Both the position numbers and the translations under genes were made by a program. The notes beneath the pieces were generated by a model, which saw nothing but the letters and a program-made list of their open reading frames with translations, did not search any database and was not told the DNA's origin. Source: Bacteroidetes bacterium QS_8_64_10 (GTDB lineage: Bacteria; Bacteroidota; Rhodothermia; Rhodothermales; Salinibacteraceae). Taken from it: 18,139 bases of DNA. Below, in pieces: positions 7,086 to 14,230 of the stretch. The first letter of the stretch is position 1; each line of letters opens with the position of its first letter. The stretch is taken from contig PXTQ01000135.1 of NCBI GenBank assembly GCA_003022505.1, positions 1-18,139 of the forward strand. Direction: 5' to 3'.

Positions 7086-7188
7086 GCGTATTGCGTAATG
7101 AAGCCGGGCTGACAGCTTCGCGCTCCTTCCGGACCTCAACCAATCAAATTAGTATCACCGTTCAGATCAGCACTCTTACGCAATACGC
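7086..7188. repeat. Inverted pair of the GCGTATTGCGTAA repeat between subunits III and IV
   Basis: GCGTATTGCGTAA at 7086-7098 is exactly reverse-complementary to TTACGCAATACGC at 7176-7188. The two 13-base arms enclose 77 bases in the spacer between the subunit III and IV genes, so the transcript could fold a long-range hairpin. A related ACGAAATACG follows at 7192-7201. The same word recurs at 8025, 11312, 16631 and 17011. Confidence 0.75.
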
Positions 7189-7249
7189 ATCACGAAATAC
7201 GTACGGTGGCTGAAGGTGGAATCGATTCAGGCTGTTCAAGTCGGATCAG

Positions 7250-7954
7250 TCAAATGAGATACAGCAGCGGAAAGAGAAAAATCCAGATGATGTCCACGAG
7301 GTGCCAGTACAGGCCGGTCAGTTCGACGGGCGTGTACCATTCCGCCGAGAAGTGGCCGCGCATCGCCCGCGTCGCCATCCACCCGATGACGATCATGCCG
7401 ATGACGACGTGGACGCCGTGAATGCCGGTCATGACGAAGTATATCGAGAAGAACTGCGCCGCGTAGGGCATCCCGGCCATGTGCTCATAATGATGACCGT
7501 GCGGCGCAAACGCCTCGCCCGGAAAGACGCCGTGCTCAAATTTGGCGGTGTACTCGAAGTACTTAATCACCAGGAAGACGCCCGCCAGCGCCAGCGTGAC
7601 GAGCAGGTTGGTGACGAGCATCTTCCGGTTTTCCTTCTGCGCGTAATGAATGGAGAGCGCGACCGTCAGTGAAGAAGCCAGCAGCACGAGCGTGTTGATG
7701 CCGCCGAGCTTCCAGTTGAGCGTCGCGCTCGCCGTGGCAAAGACCTCCGGGTGCCAGGCGCGGTAGACGGTGTACGCCACGAACATGCCGCTGAAGAGCA
7801 GGATCTCCGTAATCAGGAAGAGCCACATGCCCATCTTCGCGGAGTCGAACTGCTGCTCGCTCGACACGAAGTGATGCTCCAGGTGCGACGGGTGATGCTC
7901 GTGCTCCTCCGCTGCCTGCGCCTTTTCTGCGGTCTGTGTTGCCGTGGTTGCCAT
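7250..7954 (-). CDS. ctaE: Cytochrome c oxidase subunit III
   Basis: The 234-residue protein has five membrane helices after an N-terminal hydrophilic, His/Glu-rich stretch of about 35 residues (EEHEHHPSHLEHHF). Characteristic features are KMGMWLFLITEILLFSGMF, the YFVMTGIHGVHV segment and the closing GLYWHLVDIIWIFLFPLLYL, the signature end of subunit III. The five-helix, short form is usual for caa3 and SoxM-type oxidases. It binds no metal and supports subunit I and proton supply in the inner membrane. It sits between subunits I and IV on the same strand. Confidence 0.96.
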   Translation of the reverse strand: MATTATQTAEKAQAAEEHEHHPSHLEHHFVSSEQQFDSAKMGMWLFLITEILLFSGMFVAYTVYRAWHPEVFATASATLNWKLGGINTLVLLASSLTVALSIHYAQKENRKMLVTNLLVTLALAGVFLVIKYFEYTAKFEHGVFPGEAFAPHGHHYEHMAGMPYAAQFFSIYFVMTGIHGVHVVIGMIVIGWMATRAMRGHFSAEWYTPVELTGLYWHLVDIIWIFLFPLLYLI

Positions 7955-8024
7955 GATCTTATCGTTTCGGGTGGTCGCGTTCTTTACGGAGTAGCTCAGG
8001 CTTTCACGTTGTGCTGATCTTGGG

Positions 8025-8052
8025 GCATATTGCGTAAAACGTATTGCGTAAG
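8025..8052 (+). repeat. Tandem copy of the TATTGCGTAA repeat
   Basis: Two units, CATATTGCGTAA and CGTATTGCGTAA, are joined by AA. The copy at 16631-16658 has the same units in slightly different order (CGTAAAACGTAATGCGTATT, then GCGTAAGG). They are too alike, and too consistently in spacers, to be chance. Confidence 0.7.
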
Positions 8053-8193
8053 GCTGCCAGGCTTTGGCGTCTAAAATTGCCCCTTGCGTGTTGCCGGTCT
8101 TTCGCGTCGGTCAAGTCTTTCAGGCCGCACGTCGAAAGGTCCCACGTTTCCCGCTCCACGAACGCACGAACTACGATCCACGACCATCTATTT

Positions 8194-8226
8194 TCTTTGC
8201 GCCCTCAGCGTACTCCGCGGTAAAAC
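8194..8226 (+). repeat. Phrase-like repeat: TCTTTGCGCCCTCAGCGTAC then TCCGCGGTAAAA
   Basis: This is built from short imperfect units of the TTTGCG, TCAGCG, CTCCGCGG type ending in TAAAA. Phrases of this kind are known as widespread intergenic small repeats in several bacterial phyla (from memory, no search). Only one copy is in the window. Confidence 0.45.
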
Positions 8227-8276
8227 AGCGCGCAACGAGCCGCAAAAAGTGCGAAGCATTCAGGACCAGCCTCCTT

Positions 8277-10070
8277 TTACGAAGATTGCTCCGTCTCGCG
8301 CCGCCGTTGCTGCCCGTCCCCGCCGGAAGCCCCGTCGCCGGAGGCCGGAACGCCCACCTCGGTCACGGCTCCGTCGCCTGCGCCGTCGCCGCCGGGAATC
8401 AGCTCCTCGATCTTGTGGAAGTCGTACGCGCCGCGCGTCACGATGGGCGTATGTTCAAAGTTATGCGGGTCCGGCATCGGCGTCGTGTGCGTCCACTCCA
8501 GGGTCGGCGCGGCCCACGGGTTGGCGGTGGCCTCCTCGCCCCACACCATCGAGTGCAGCAAATAACCAAGGATCAAGAACATGCCCCCGCCCAGGACCCA
8601 CGATCCGTAGGTCGAGATCTGATGCAGCGTCTCGAAGCGCGGCAAGTACGTCGCGTAGCGGCGCGGCATCCCCTGACTGCCCAGGATCAGGTGGCTAAAG
8701 AACGTGATGTTGAAGCCTACGAAGACGAGCGCGGCAGCAATTTTGCCCAGCGTCTCGTTGTACATCTTGCCCGTCATCTTCGGCCACCAGTAGTGCAAAC
8801 CGCCGAAGAGCGCCATCACCGTGCCCCCCATCATCACATAGTGGAAGTGGCCGACCACGAAGTACGTGTCATGCAGGTGCACGTCCACCGCCAGCACCCC
8901 CACCATGATGCCGGTCAGCCCGCCAATCGTAAACAGAAACAGGAAGCTGAGCGAATACAGCATCGGCGTCTGCAGCCAGATGGATCCCTTGTACATCGTC
9001 GCCACCCAGTTGAACACCTTGATGCCGGAAGGAATACCGATCAGGTAGGTAATCAACGAGAAGATGATGGCGCTGACGGCGCTCTGCCCGCTCACAAACA
9101 TATGATGGCCCCACACCAGAAAGCCCAGAAGCGCAATCGCTACCGACGAGAGCGCAATGGCGGTGTAGCCATAGACGCGCTGCCGCGAGAAGGTCGCCAT
9201 CAGCTCCGAGATGATCCCGAAGCCGGGCAGGATCATAATATAAACAGCAGGGTGCGAGTAGAACCAAAAGAAGTGCTGAAAGAGGATCGGATCGCCGCCG
9301 AGCGCGGGATCGAAGATGCCGATGCTGAGCGTGCGCTCCAGGATCAACAAGATCATCGTGATGCCGATGACGGGCGTGGCGAGCACCTGCACGATGCTGG
9401 TCGCGTAGAGTCCCCACACGAAGAGCGGCAGGCGGTTCCAGGTGAGGCCCGGCGCGCGCATCTTGTGAATCGTGACGATAAAGTTGAGGCCCGTGAAAAT
9501 TGACGAGAAGCCCGTTACGAAGAGCGCCGCCGTCATAACAAGCACGGCGTTGCCGCCGGCGTCGGTCGAATACGGCGTGTAGAAGGTCCAGCCGGTGTCG
9601 AGGCCGCCGAGCAGGATTGCGCCGACGGTCATCAGGCCGCCGGCCACGTAGATGTAATAACTCGCCAGGTTGAGGCGCGGAAACGCCACGTCCTTCGCGC
9701 CGAGCTGCATGGGCAGGACGAAGTTGCCCAGCATGGCGGGAATGGAGGGCACCAGAAAGAGAAACACCATCAGCACGCCGTGCATCGTGAAGAGCTGATT
9801 GTAGGTGTCGTTGGCAAACAGCTCTGGGCCGGGCGAGAGCAGTTCCATGCGCATCAGCATCGCCAGCACGCCCGCCACCAGAAAGACGATGGCGAGCGAC
9901 ACGCCGTACATGAGGCCGATCTTCTTGTGATCGACGGTGGTCATCCAGTTCCAGACGCGCTGGTAGAACGGCTGATCGGCGTCCTTATTCAGGTAGTGCG
10001 TGTAGCCGTCCGTGCCGCGCGCTCCTGCGGTGGAGGAGGGAGCAGCCGTGGAGGGAGTGGAGGTAGGCAT
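8277..10070 (-). CDS. ctaD: Cytochrome c oxidase subunit I, A2-type haem-copper oxidase
   Basis: With the start at ATG 10070 the protein has 597 residues. This start is preferred over the ATG at 10121 because AAAGGA lies just before it and the 17 extra codons fall inside a repeat-like spacer. It reduces O2 to water at a haem a3-CuB site and pumps protons. Ligands visible: His97 (TMHG) for low-spin haem, His273, His322 and His323 (WGHHMF) for CuB, His408 for haem a3 and His410 for haem a (VVGHFHYV). Tyr277 in YSHPAVY is the expected partner of the His-Tyr cross-link. The D-channel glutamate of A1 oxidases is absent; YSHP (271-274) marks the A2 type known from Rhodothermus and Thermus caa3. About 12 membrane helices are followed by a 60-residue tail ending in a Gly/Asp-rich stretch. 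Confidence 0.97.
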   Translation of the reverse strand: MPTSTPSTAAPSSTAGARGTDGYTHYLNKDADQPFYQRVWNWMTTVDHKKIGLMYGVSLAIVFLVAGVLAMLMRMELLSPGPELFANDTYNQLFTMHGVLMVFLFLVPSIPAMLGNFVLPMQLGAKDVAFPRLNLASYYIYVAGGLMTVGAILLGGLDTGWTFYTPYSTDAGGNAVLVMTAALFVTGFSSIFTGLNFIVTIHKMRAPGLTWNRLPLFVWGLYATSIVQVLATPVIGITMILLILERTLSIGIFDPALGGDPILFQHFFWFYSHPAVYIMILPGFGIISELMATFSRQRVYGYTAIALSSVAIALLGFLVWGHHMFVSGQSAVSAIIFSLITYLIGIPSGIKVFNWVATMYKGSIWLQTPMLYSLSFLFLFTIGGLTGIMVGVLAVDVHLHDTYFVVGHFHYVMMGGTVMALFGGLHYWWPKMTGKMYNETLGKIAAALVFVGFNITFFSHLILGSQGMPRRYATYLPRFETLHQISTYGSWVLGGGMFLILGYLLHSMVWGEEATANPWAAPTLEWTHTTPMPDPHNFEHTPIVTRGAYDFHKIEELIPGGDGAGDGAVTEVGVPASGDGASGGDGQQRRRETEQSS

Positions 10071-10082
10071 ATTCCTTTCAGG

Positions 10083-10165
10083 GTGTGAATGCGTGGATGT
10101 GTGAACGTCTGTACGTGTCAATCACCTGTCACGTAGACACCTACAAACCTTCACACCTACATACG
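10083..10165. repeat. Phrase-like repeat and imperfect hairpin between subunits II and I
   Basis: The left half is made of TGTGAATGCG, GGATGTGTGAACG and TCTGTACGTG-like words. The right half is made of complementary-looking words (CACGTAGACACC, TACAAACC, TTCACACCTACATACG). GTCTGTACGTG (10107-10117) can pair with CACGTAGAC (10130-10138) with a two-base bulge. The stretch fills nearly the whole spacer and ends at the stop codon of subunit II. Confidence 0.5.
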
Positions 10166-11254
10166 TTACTGATTGCTCGCTTCGGCACTCGGCATCGCGC
10201 CGGGCGGTCCGCTGGGAGCTTGCTGCTGCTCGTCGCCGGTCGAGATCGAGTCAGCGGCGGCGGCTGCCGTCGAGTCGCTGGTCGCGCCGGCGGCCTTCAG
10301 CTCCGCGCGTCCCTTTTCGCTCTGCTTCTTGATGAATGCGACCAGCCCCGTCAGCTCGCGCTCGCTCAGGCTACCGTAGGAAGCCGGCATGATGTTCTGG
10401 TAGCCCTTCGCGATCTGCGATCCCGGCTTCAGGATGGACTGCCGGATGTAGTTGGCGTCCGCTGTGACAGTCGAACCGTCCGCAAGCTGCGCGTCATGAC
10501 CGTACAGGCCCTTCCAGGTCGGCCCGGTTCCCTCAGAGCCGTCCAGGGAGTGGCACGTGTTGCAGCCCTGCTGCTCGTACAGGATCTTGCCGCGCTCCAC
10601 CGGGGACGCATCTGAGGGGATTCCCGCGCTCTTGAGCCAGCTCTCGAACTCGCCCTGATCCTGCACGGTCACGTTCGCCGTCATCTGCGAGTGGCTCGCA
10701 CCGCAGTATTCGGTGCAGAGCGCTTTGTAGGTGCCTTCTTTGGTTGCTTCAAACCAGACGGACGTGTAGCGGTTGGGCAGTACGTCGTGCTTGACGCGGA
10801 AGGCCGGCACGAAGAAGCTGTGGAGCACGTCGGTGCTGCTCATCACGAGCTTGACGGGGCGGTCCACCGGAACGTGCAACTCGCCCGTGGTTGACGTGCC
10901 GTCCGGGTACTCAAACTCCCAGAGCCACTGCTTGCCGGTAACGCGGATCTCGTAGGCGTCGGGCGGGGCCACGCCCACTTTGATGTACGCGCGGAAGCCC
11001 CACACGAACACGACCAGCACCAGAATCGTCGGCAAGACGATCCAGGTGGCTTCGATCAGCCTGCTCTCCTCGACGAGCTTCATGCGGTCGGCATGGCTCT
11101 CGCGCCGGTACTTCCAGATGAGGTAGAGCATGGCGATCACCACGCCGGCGAAGATGATGACGCTTGCCCAGTAGACGAAGTAAAACAGGCTGTCGATGGT
11201 GGGCGCCAGTGTGGAGGCGCTTTCGGGCAGCCAGACGGTTCCGCCGTCATTCAT
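10166..11254 (-). CDS. ctaC: Cytochrome c oxidase subunit II fused to cytochrome c (caa3 type)
   Basis: The protein has 362 residues. Two membrane helices (about 23-47 and 70-88) anchor a cupredoxin domain that carries the binuclear CuA centre: His145 (VLHSFF), Cys180, Glu182, Cys184, His188 and Met191 in CTEYCGASHSQM, a complete set. Residues 215-312 are a class I cytochrome c with CNTCH (231-235) and the likely axial Met289 (NIMPASYG). The fused haem makes this a caa3 oxidase, taking electrons from a soluble cytochrome c, a HiPIP or complex III equivalent. The last 45 residues are an Ala/Ser/Gln-rich tail (ATSDSTAAAAADSISTGDEQ), probably disordered. There is no cleavable signal, and the long N-terminal helix hairpin is standard. 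There is no clear ribosome site before ATG 11254; a repeat of the TATTGCGT family begins 7 bases upstream of it. Confidence 0.97.
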   Translation of the reverse strand: MNDGGTVWLPESASTLAPTIDSLFYFVYWASVIIFAGVVIAMLYLIWKYRRESHADRMKLVEESRLIEATWIVLPTILVLVVFVWGFRAYIKVGVAPPDAYEIRVTGKQWLWEFEYPDGTSTTGELHVPVDRPVKLVMSSTDVLHSFFVPAFRVKHDVLPNRYTSVWFEATKEGTYKALCTEYCGASHSQMTANVTVQDQGEFESWLKSAGIPSDASPVERGKILYEQQGCNTCHSLDGSEGTGPTWKGLYGHDAQLADGSTVTADANYIRQSILKPGSQIAKGYQNIMPASYGSLSERELTGLVAFIKKQSEKGRAELKAAGATSDSTAAAAADSISTGDEQQQAPSGPPGAMPSAEASNQ

Positions 11255-11260
11255 ACGGTC

Positions 11261-11325
11261 TATTGCGTTTTATGCGTTTTGCTATCTTCTCAGGTTCGCT
11301 CTTTCCTCGGCGCGTATTGCGTGAG
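11261..11325 (+). repeat. Two degenerate TATTGCGT repeats between sco and subunit II
   Basis: TATTGCGTTTTATGCGTTTT at 11261-11280 and GCGTATTGCGTGAG at 11312-11325 belong to the GCGTATTGCGTAA family. The first lies only 7 bases before the start codon of subunit II, where a ribosome site would be expected. Confidence 0.6.
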
Positions 11326-11419
11326 GGAGATTTATAAGACCGCAGGCTGCGGACGGCAGATCGCCGCGCCGCACATGCGTTCGAGCCTACCATTCAGCCG
11401 CCCGTCGTCTTGCACACAA

Positions 11420-12334
11420 TCACGCTTCACTCAGTTCGTCGCTCCAGTCCTTTTCGGCGGCGGCGGTCGTCGCGTCCAACTCGCGGCGCTCCCGACGCCA
11501 GAAGTAAAAGAGCATCGCGCCCAGCACGATCATCGTCAGGATGCCGCCCGCTTTCATCAGGTTGAAGGCGTCGGCGACGTAGGAGTTTGAGGACGGGTCG
11601 TACTGAAAGCAGTACATCAGCGCCTGATCGACGACAGTGCCCACGGTGCCGTTGGAGGCCTCCACGAGCGCCTTGCGCACGTCGCCGGGCGGGGCCGCCC
11701 AGTCCTTGAGGTAGCGCGTGAGGAGGCCGTCTTCGCTCACGAAAAAGAGCGCCGCCGGGTGGGCGTACTGCTTCTTTTTGGGAACCCAGCGGAAATTGAA
11801 GCCCACGGCGCCGGCCAGCTTCCCGATGTTTTCCTTCGAGCCGGTGAGGAAGTGCCAGCCGGTCGCGGCGTTGTCTTTGCCGAGCGCCTTGAGGTATTTC
11901 TTCTTCTGGCGGCTTGCGATGTCGGGCGTCTCGCGGTGGTTGAAGCTGACCGTGACGGCCTCGTACTCGTCGCCGGGCGTCCATTTCATTTTCTTCATGG
12001 TGCGCGTCACGCGCTTGAGCATCAGGCCGCACAGCATGGGGCAGTTGTGATACACCAGCGTCAGGTAGACGGGTTTGTCCTGCCCAAAGTACTGGCCGAG
12101 TTTTACCGTCTCGCCGTCCGAATTCTTGAAACGAAGATCCAGCGGCAGCTTGTTGCCGAGCCTGTCGTCGAGGCCCACGTCGTCGAACTGCTTCGGCATC
12201 TTGTCGCTTTGCTGCGCCTGTGCCGCGCCCGCGCCGACGAGGACGGCGAGAGCGACGATCAGTGCAAATACGATAGAAGAATCGTAGCATGCTACGACTC
12301 CGCGATTTCCACGATGTTTTTCCGGATCAACCAT
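11420..12334 (-). CDS. SCO1/SenC/PrrC-family copper chaperone for CuA assembly
   Basis: The protein has 304 residues. It has a hydrophobic signal or anchor (22-41, ending AQAQQ) and then a thioredoxin-like SCO domain. The copper ligands are Cys98 and Cys102 in CPMLC and His192 in YAHPAALFF. A second membrane helix at about 262-279 and a basic-acidic tail follow, as in many SCO proteins of Bacteroidota and Acidobacteria, with the usual preceding YCFQYDPSSNSYV. It delivers copper to the CuA site of subunit II, whose gene is next on the strand. The start is uncertain: the ATG at 12334 has no visible Shine-Dalgarno and gives a long 21-residue N-region containing a 16-base palindrome in the DNA. 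Confidence 0.93.
   Translation of the reverse strand: MVDPEKHRGNRGVVACYDSSIVFALIVALAVLVGAGAAQAQQSDKMPKQFDDVGLDDRLGNKLPLDLRFKNSDGETVKLGQYFGQDKPVYLTLVYHNCPMLCGLMLKRVTRTMKKMKWTPGDEYEAVTVSFNHRETPDIASRQKKKYLKALGKDNAATGWHFLTGSKENIGKLAGAVGFNFRWVPKKKQYAHPAALFFVSEDGLLTRYLKDWAAPPGDVRKALVEASNGTVGTVVDQALMYCFQYDPSSNSYVADAFNLMKAGGILTMIVLGAMLFYFWRRERRELDATTAAAEKDWSDELSEA
12283..12298. promoter_or_regulatory. Perfect 16-base palindrome TCGTAGCATGCTACGA
   Basis: The sequence equals its own reverse complement. It falls in the first codons of the SCO frame as annotated (residues 13-18). A site like this could be an operator if the real start lies further downstream, or a chance hairpin in the mRNA. No second copy is seen in the window. 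Confidence 0.4.
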
Positions 12335-12418
12335 TACGACATCATGAATGGGATTCAGCCCATCTGATATTCACCCAGTTTAATTTTCAGAAATTGTTGA
12401 AAGTTTCTCGCTGTCCTG

Positions 12419-13192
12419 TTATTTTGCTTGCTTTTCTTGCCGGTAGGCTTCGTTGACCATGTTGTCCATGGCCTGGTCAATGGGGATGCGGTAGACGTCT
12501 TCCTGATCGTTGATGATGGCGTACTGGTCGAGTTTGTCGGCGGCCTGCGCCTCCGTCTCTTTCAGCTCGGTGTAGCGCGAGGTTTCGCGGACGGCGCGCT
12601 GCTGCCGCTGCTCGGAGAGGCCGAACATGACGAACAGCACGACGACGAGCAACACGATGACGGCGATGATGCCGAGCGCAATGCTCATGATCTGACCCGC
12701 TTCGATGCCCTCGTGCGCCACGCCGCGCTCGCGCTCCGCCTCGAAGTACGCCTCGCTGCCTGTGGCTTCGGCGGCCATCTCGGAGGCGGCGGCGCGGACC
12801 AGCTCGCCCGCCGGGCCGTAGTCCTCCCCGTCGTTCGGTTCCGGCGAGGCGGCCACGGCCTCTACGTCTTCGGCGGTGCCGCTCACGAAACTTTCGACGT
12901 ACTCCTCGTCGCTCCATCCGGCGTCGTTGCGCGCCTCCACGCTCCAGAAATAGGTCGCGCCGTCCGTCTCGAAGACGTCCTCGGCGGTGTGCTCGGTCGC
13001 CTCCAGATCTTGCTCGTAGACGAGGTCGTGGAGGTGGTTGTCGGTGGCAACCTGGAGGTGATAGCTGTCGGCGCCGTCCACGCCTTCCCACTCGAAAGTG
13101 ACGGCGCTGCCATCTACGACCGCCTCGCGGCGCGGGGCGAGCGGCTTCGGTTCGGCGGGCGGGGCCTGCGCGACGTTTTGCTCGTCAGCCAT
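12419..13192 (-). CDS. FN3-like domain fused to a cox-linked single-pass membrane protein
   Basis: The protein has 257 residues in three parts. Residues 25-105 look like a fibronectin type III domain (VTFEWEGVDGADSYHLQVAT, then YFWSVEARNDAGWSDE). Residues 105-165 are an acidic, Ala/Glu-rich linker. A single membrane helix lies at 167-191. The C-terminal part (195-257) is a charged helix ending in LDQYAIINDQEDVYRIPIDQ. The YxxxxxxxxxxYRIPIDxAM pattern occurs, from my memory of such loci, in small membrane proteins beside SCO and oxidase genes in several phyla, with no known role. Here it is directly upstream of sco and transcribed with it, so an assembly or stabilising role is likely but inferred. 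No signal peptide is visible, and the topology of the FN3 part is unclear. Confidence 0.7.
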   Translation of the reverse strand: MADEQNVAQAPPAEPKPLAPRREAVVDGSAVTFEWEGVDGADSYHLQVATDNHLHDLVYEQDLEATEHTAEDVFETDGATYFWSVEARNDAGWSDEEYVESFVSGTAEDVEAVAASPEPNDGEDYGPAGELVRAAASEMAAEATGSEAYFEAERERGVAHEGIEAGQIMSIALGIIAVIVLLVVVLFVMFGLSEQRQQRAVRETSRYTELKETEAQAADKLDQYAIINDQEDVYRIPIDQAMDNMVNEAYRQEKQAK

Positions 13193-13361
13193 GTCATTAT
13201 GCTTTTGTTTCAGGTGGGCATTTAGAAACGAGCGCGCGCGGTACGGGATGCCTTGAGCGCAGTGAATCGGGGATTAAAAAGAGTCTGGGACACTGCGAGT
13301 CTGAGATCGCAAGCTCATGGTAACACCCTCGCAGAACCAACTGGAGGGAAGTTAACGCAAG

Positions 13362-14057
13362 TCACAACCCCGCCGCCTCGTCGCCGCTGGCCCGGTACGA
13401 GACGGCGCGCTCGCTGACGGCCCAGCGGATCTTTTCGGCGGTGCCATCGCCCACGCCCGGCACCTCGGCCAGGTCATCGGCATCAGCCTGCATGATGCTT
13501 TCGACCGTGCCGAAGGCGTCGAGCAGGCGCTCTGCGCGCGCCGGTCCCACGCCGGGCAGGCCCTGCAAAAAGTAGAGCTGCGCCCCGCGCTTGCGTTTCG
13601 GGCGGCGAGCAGTGCGCGGTGGCGCAGTGCTTTCGGCGAAGCGATGCTGCTGCCGCGCGGCGTAGACGACGAGGCGGGCCGTCTCCGCCGGCATCTTGGC
13701 GCGCAGCAGCGGCAGCCCGATAAACAGCGTGACGCTGACGAGCGCGCCCTGGATGGCCCCGCGCCGCATACCGCTGTCGGCGAGGTCGCGCCCGGTGCCT
13801 TCCAGGATGAGCGCGGCCCGCTCTGACGCCTGCCGCAGCCGCTTGGCCTGCCGGAAGAGCCGCCCGTCGCGGATGGAGACAGCCAGATCCAGCAGCGTCT
13901 TGCGCTCGAAGACGAGGCCGCCGTTGCCTGCGCGGTAATCGCCCAGCTTCAGGCGGCGCACCGCTACTTCCACGGCGTCCTCGCGTCGCCGCAGCGCCTC
14001 GATGACGCCGTTGCCGGCCTCGCGGTCATCCGCCGCAATGGAAATCGTTTCGGGCAT
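13362..14057 (-). CDS. XPF/ERCC4-type structure-specific nuclease with helix-hairpin-helix domain
   Basis: The protein has 231 residues. The ERCC4 nuclease core is at the N-terminus: DDRE at 10-13, LKLGDY at 36-41 and ERKTLLD at 51-57, matching the ERKxxxD active site, followed by SIRDGRLFRQAKRL. Residues 165-215 hold two helix-hairpin-helix motifs (LPGVGPARAERLLDAFG and VPGVGDGTAEKIRWAV) that bind DNA, as in archaeal XPF. Between them is a short linker with a basic patch (RRPKRKRG). There is no helicase part. The family cuts branched or flapped DNA in repair. It is common in archaea and eukaryotes and less so in bacteria, so its origin deserves a tree. The active-site residues are all present, so it is probably functional. 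It lies upstream of the cox block on the same strand but 169 bases away. Confidence 0.88.
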   Translation of the reverse strand: MPETISIAADDREAGNGVIEALRRREDAVEVAVRRLKLGDYRAGNGGLVFERKTLLDLAVSIRDGRLFRQAKRLRQASERAALILEGTGRDLADSGMRRGAIQGALVSVTLFIGLPLLRAKMPAETARLVVYAARQQHRFAESTAPPRTARRPKRKRGAQLYFLQGLPGVGPARAERLLDAFGTVESIMQADADDLAEVPGVGDGTAEKIRWAVSERAVSYRASGDEAAGL

Positions 14058-14196
14058 AGCTGCCGCTGATCGGTGAACGAACGCAACTCTACGCTTTTTC
14101 TCGTGCTCTCGTTCTCCTTGAGGATAATGCTCTTTACCGTGGAGTTTACTACAGCAGCATGAGCGTGTATGGCTCTTACCGTCTCACGTCGTACAA

Positions 14197-14228
14197 CCTG
14201 CAACTTGCAAACTTGTCAACCTGAAACT
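14197..14228 (+). repeat. CAACCTGCAACTTG-family repeat at the 3' side of menB
   Basis: The units are CAACCTG, CAACTTG, CAAACTTG, then CAACCTGAAACT, ending about 3 bases from the menB stop codon. The ending CAACCTGAAACT is found again, inverted, just before the menB start, so the gene is bracketed. Confidence 0.6.
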
Positions 14229-14230
14229 CT

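Larger units (their letters stand above)
7955..8276. other. 322-base spacer between subunits I and III, filled with repeat phrases
   Basis: There is no gene on either strand. It holds the tandem GCGTATTGCGTAA-type repeat at 8025-8052, a CACGAACGCACGAACTACGA phrase near 8156-8175 and the CTTTGCG/CTCCGCGG phrase at 8194-8226. For an operon spacer it is unusually long. Whether it also contains a promoter for the last two genes is not visible. Confidence 0.6.

Noticed and set aside
8025..8052. CRISPR-like repeat
   Set aside because: The units are 10-12 bases, directly adjacent and without regular unique spacers. No cas gene is present.
8064..9503. Long plus-strand open frame (479 residues) opposite subunit I
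   Set aside because: It is His/Arg-rich text mirroring the codons of ctaD. Subunit I has all metal ligands, so this is a shadow.
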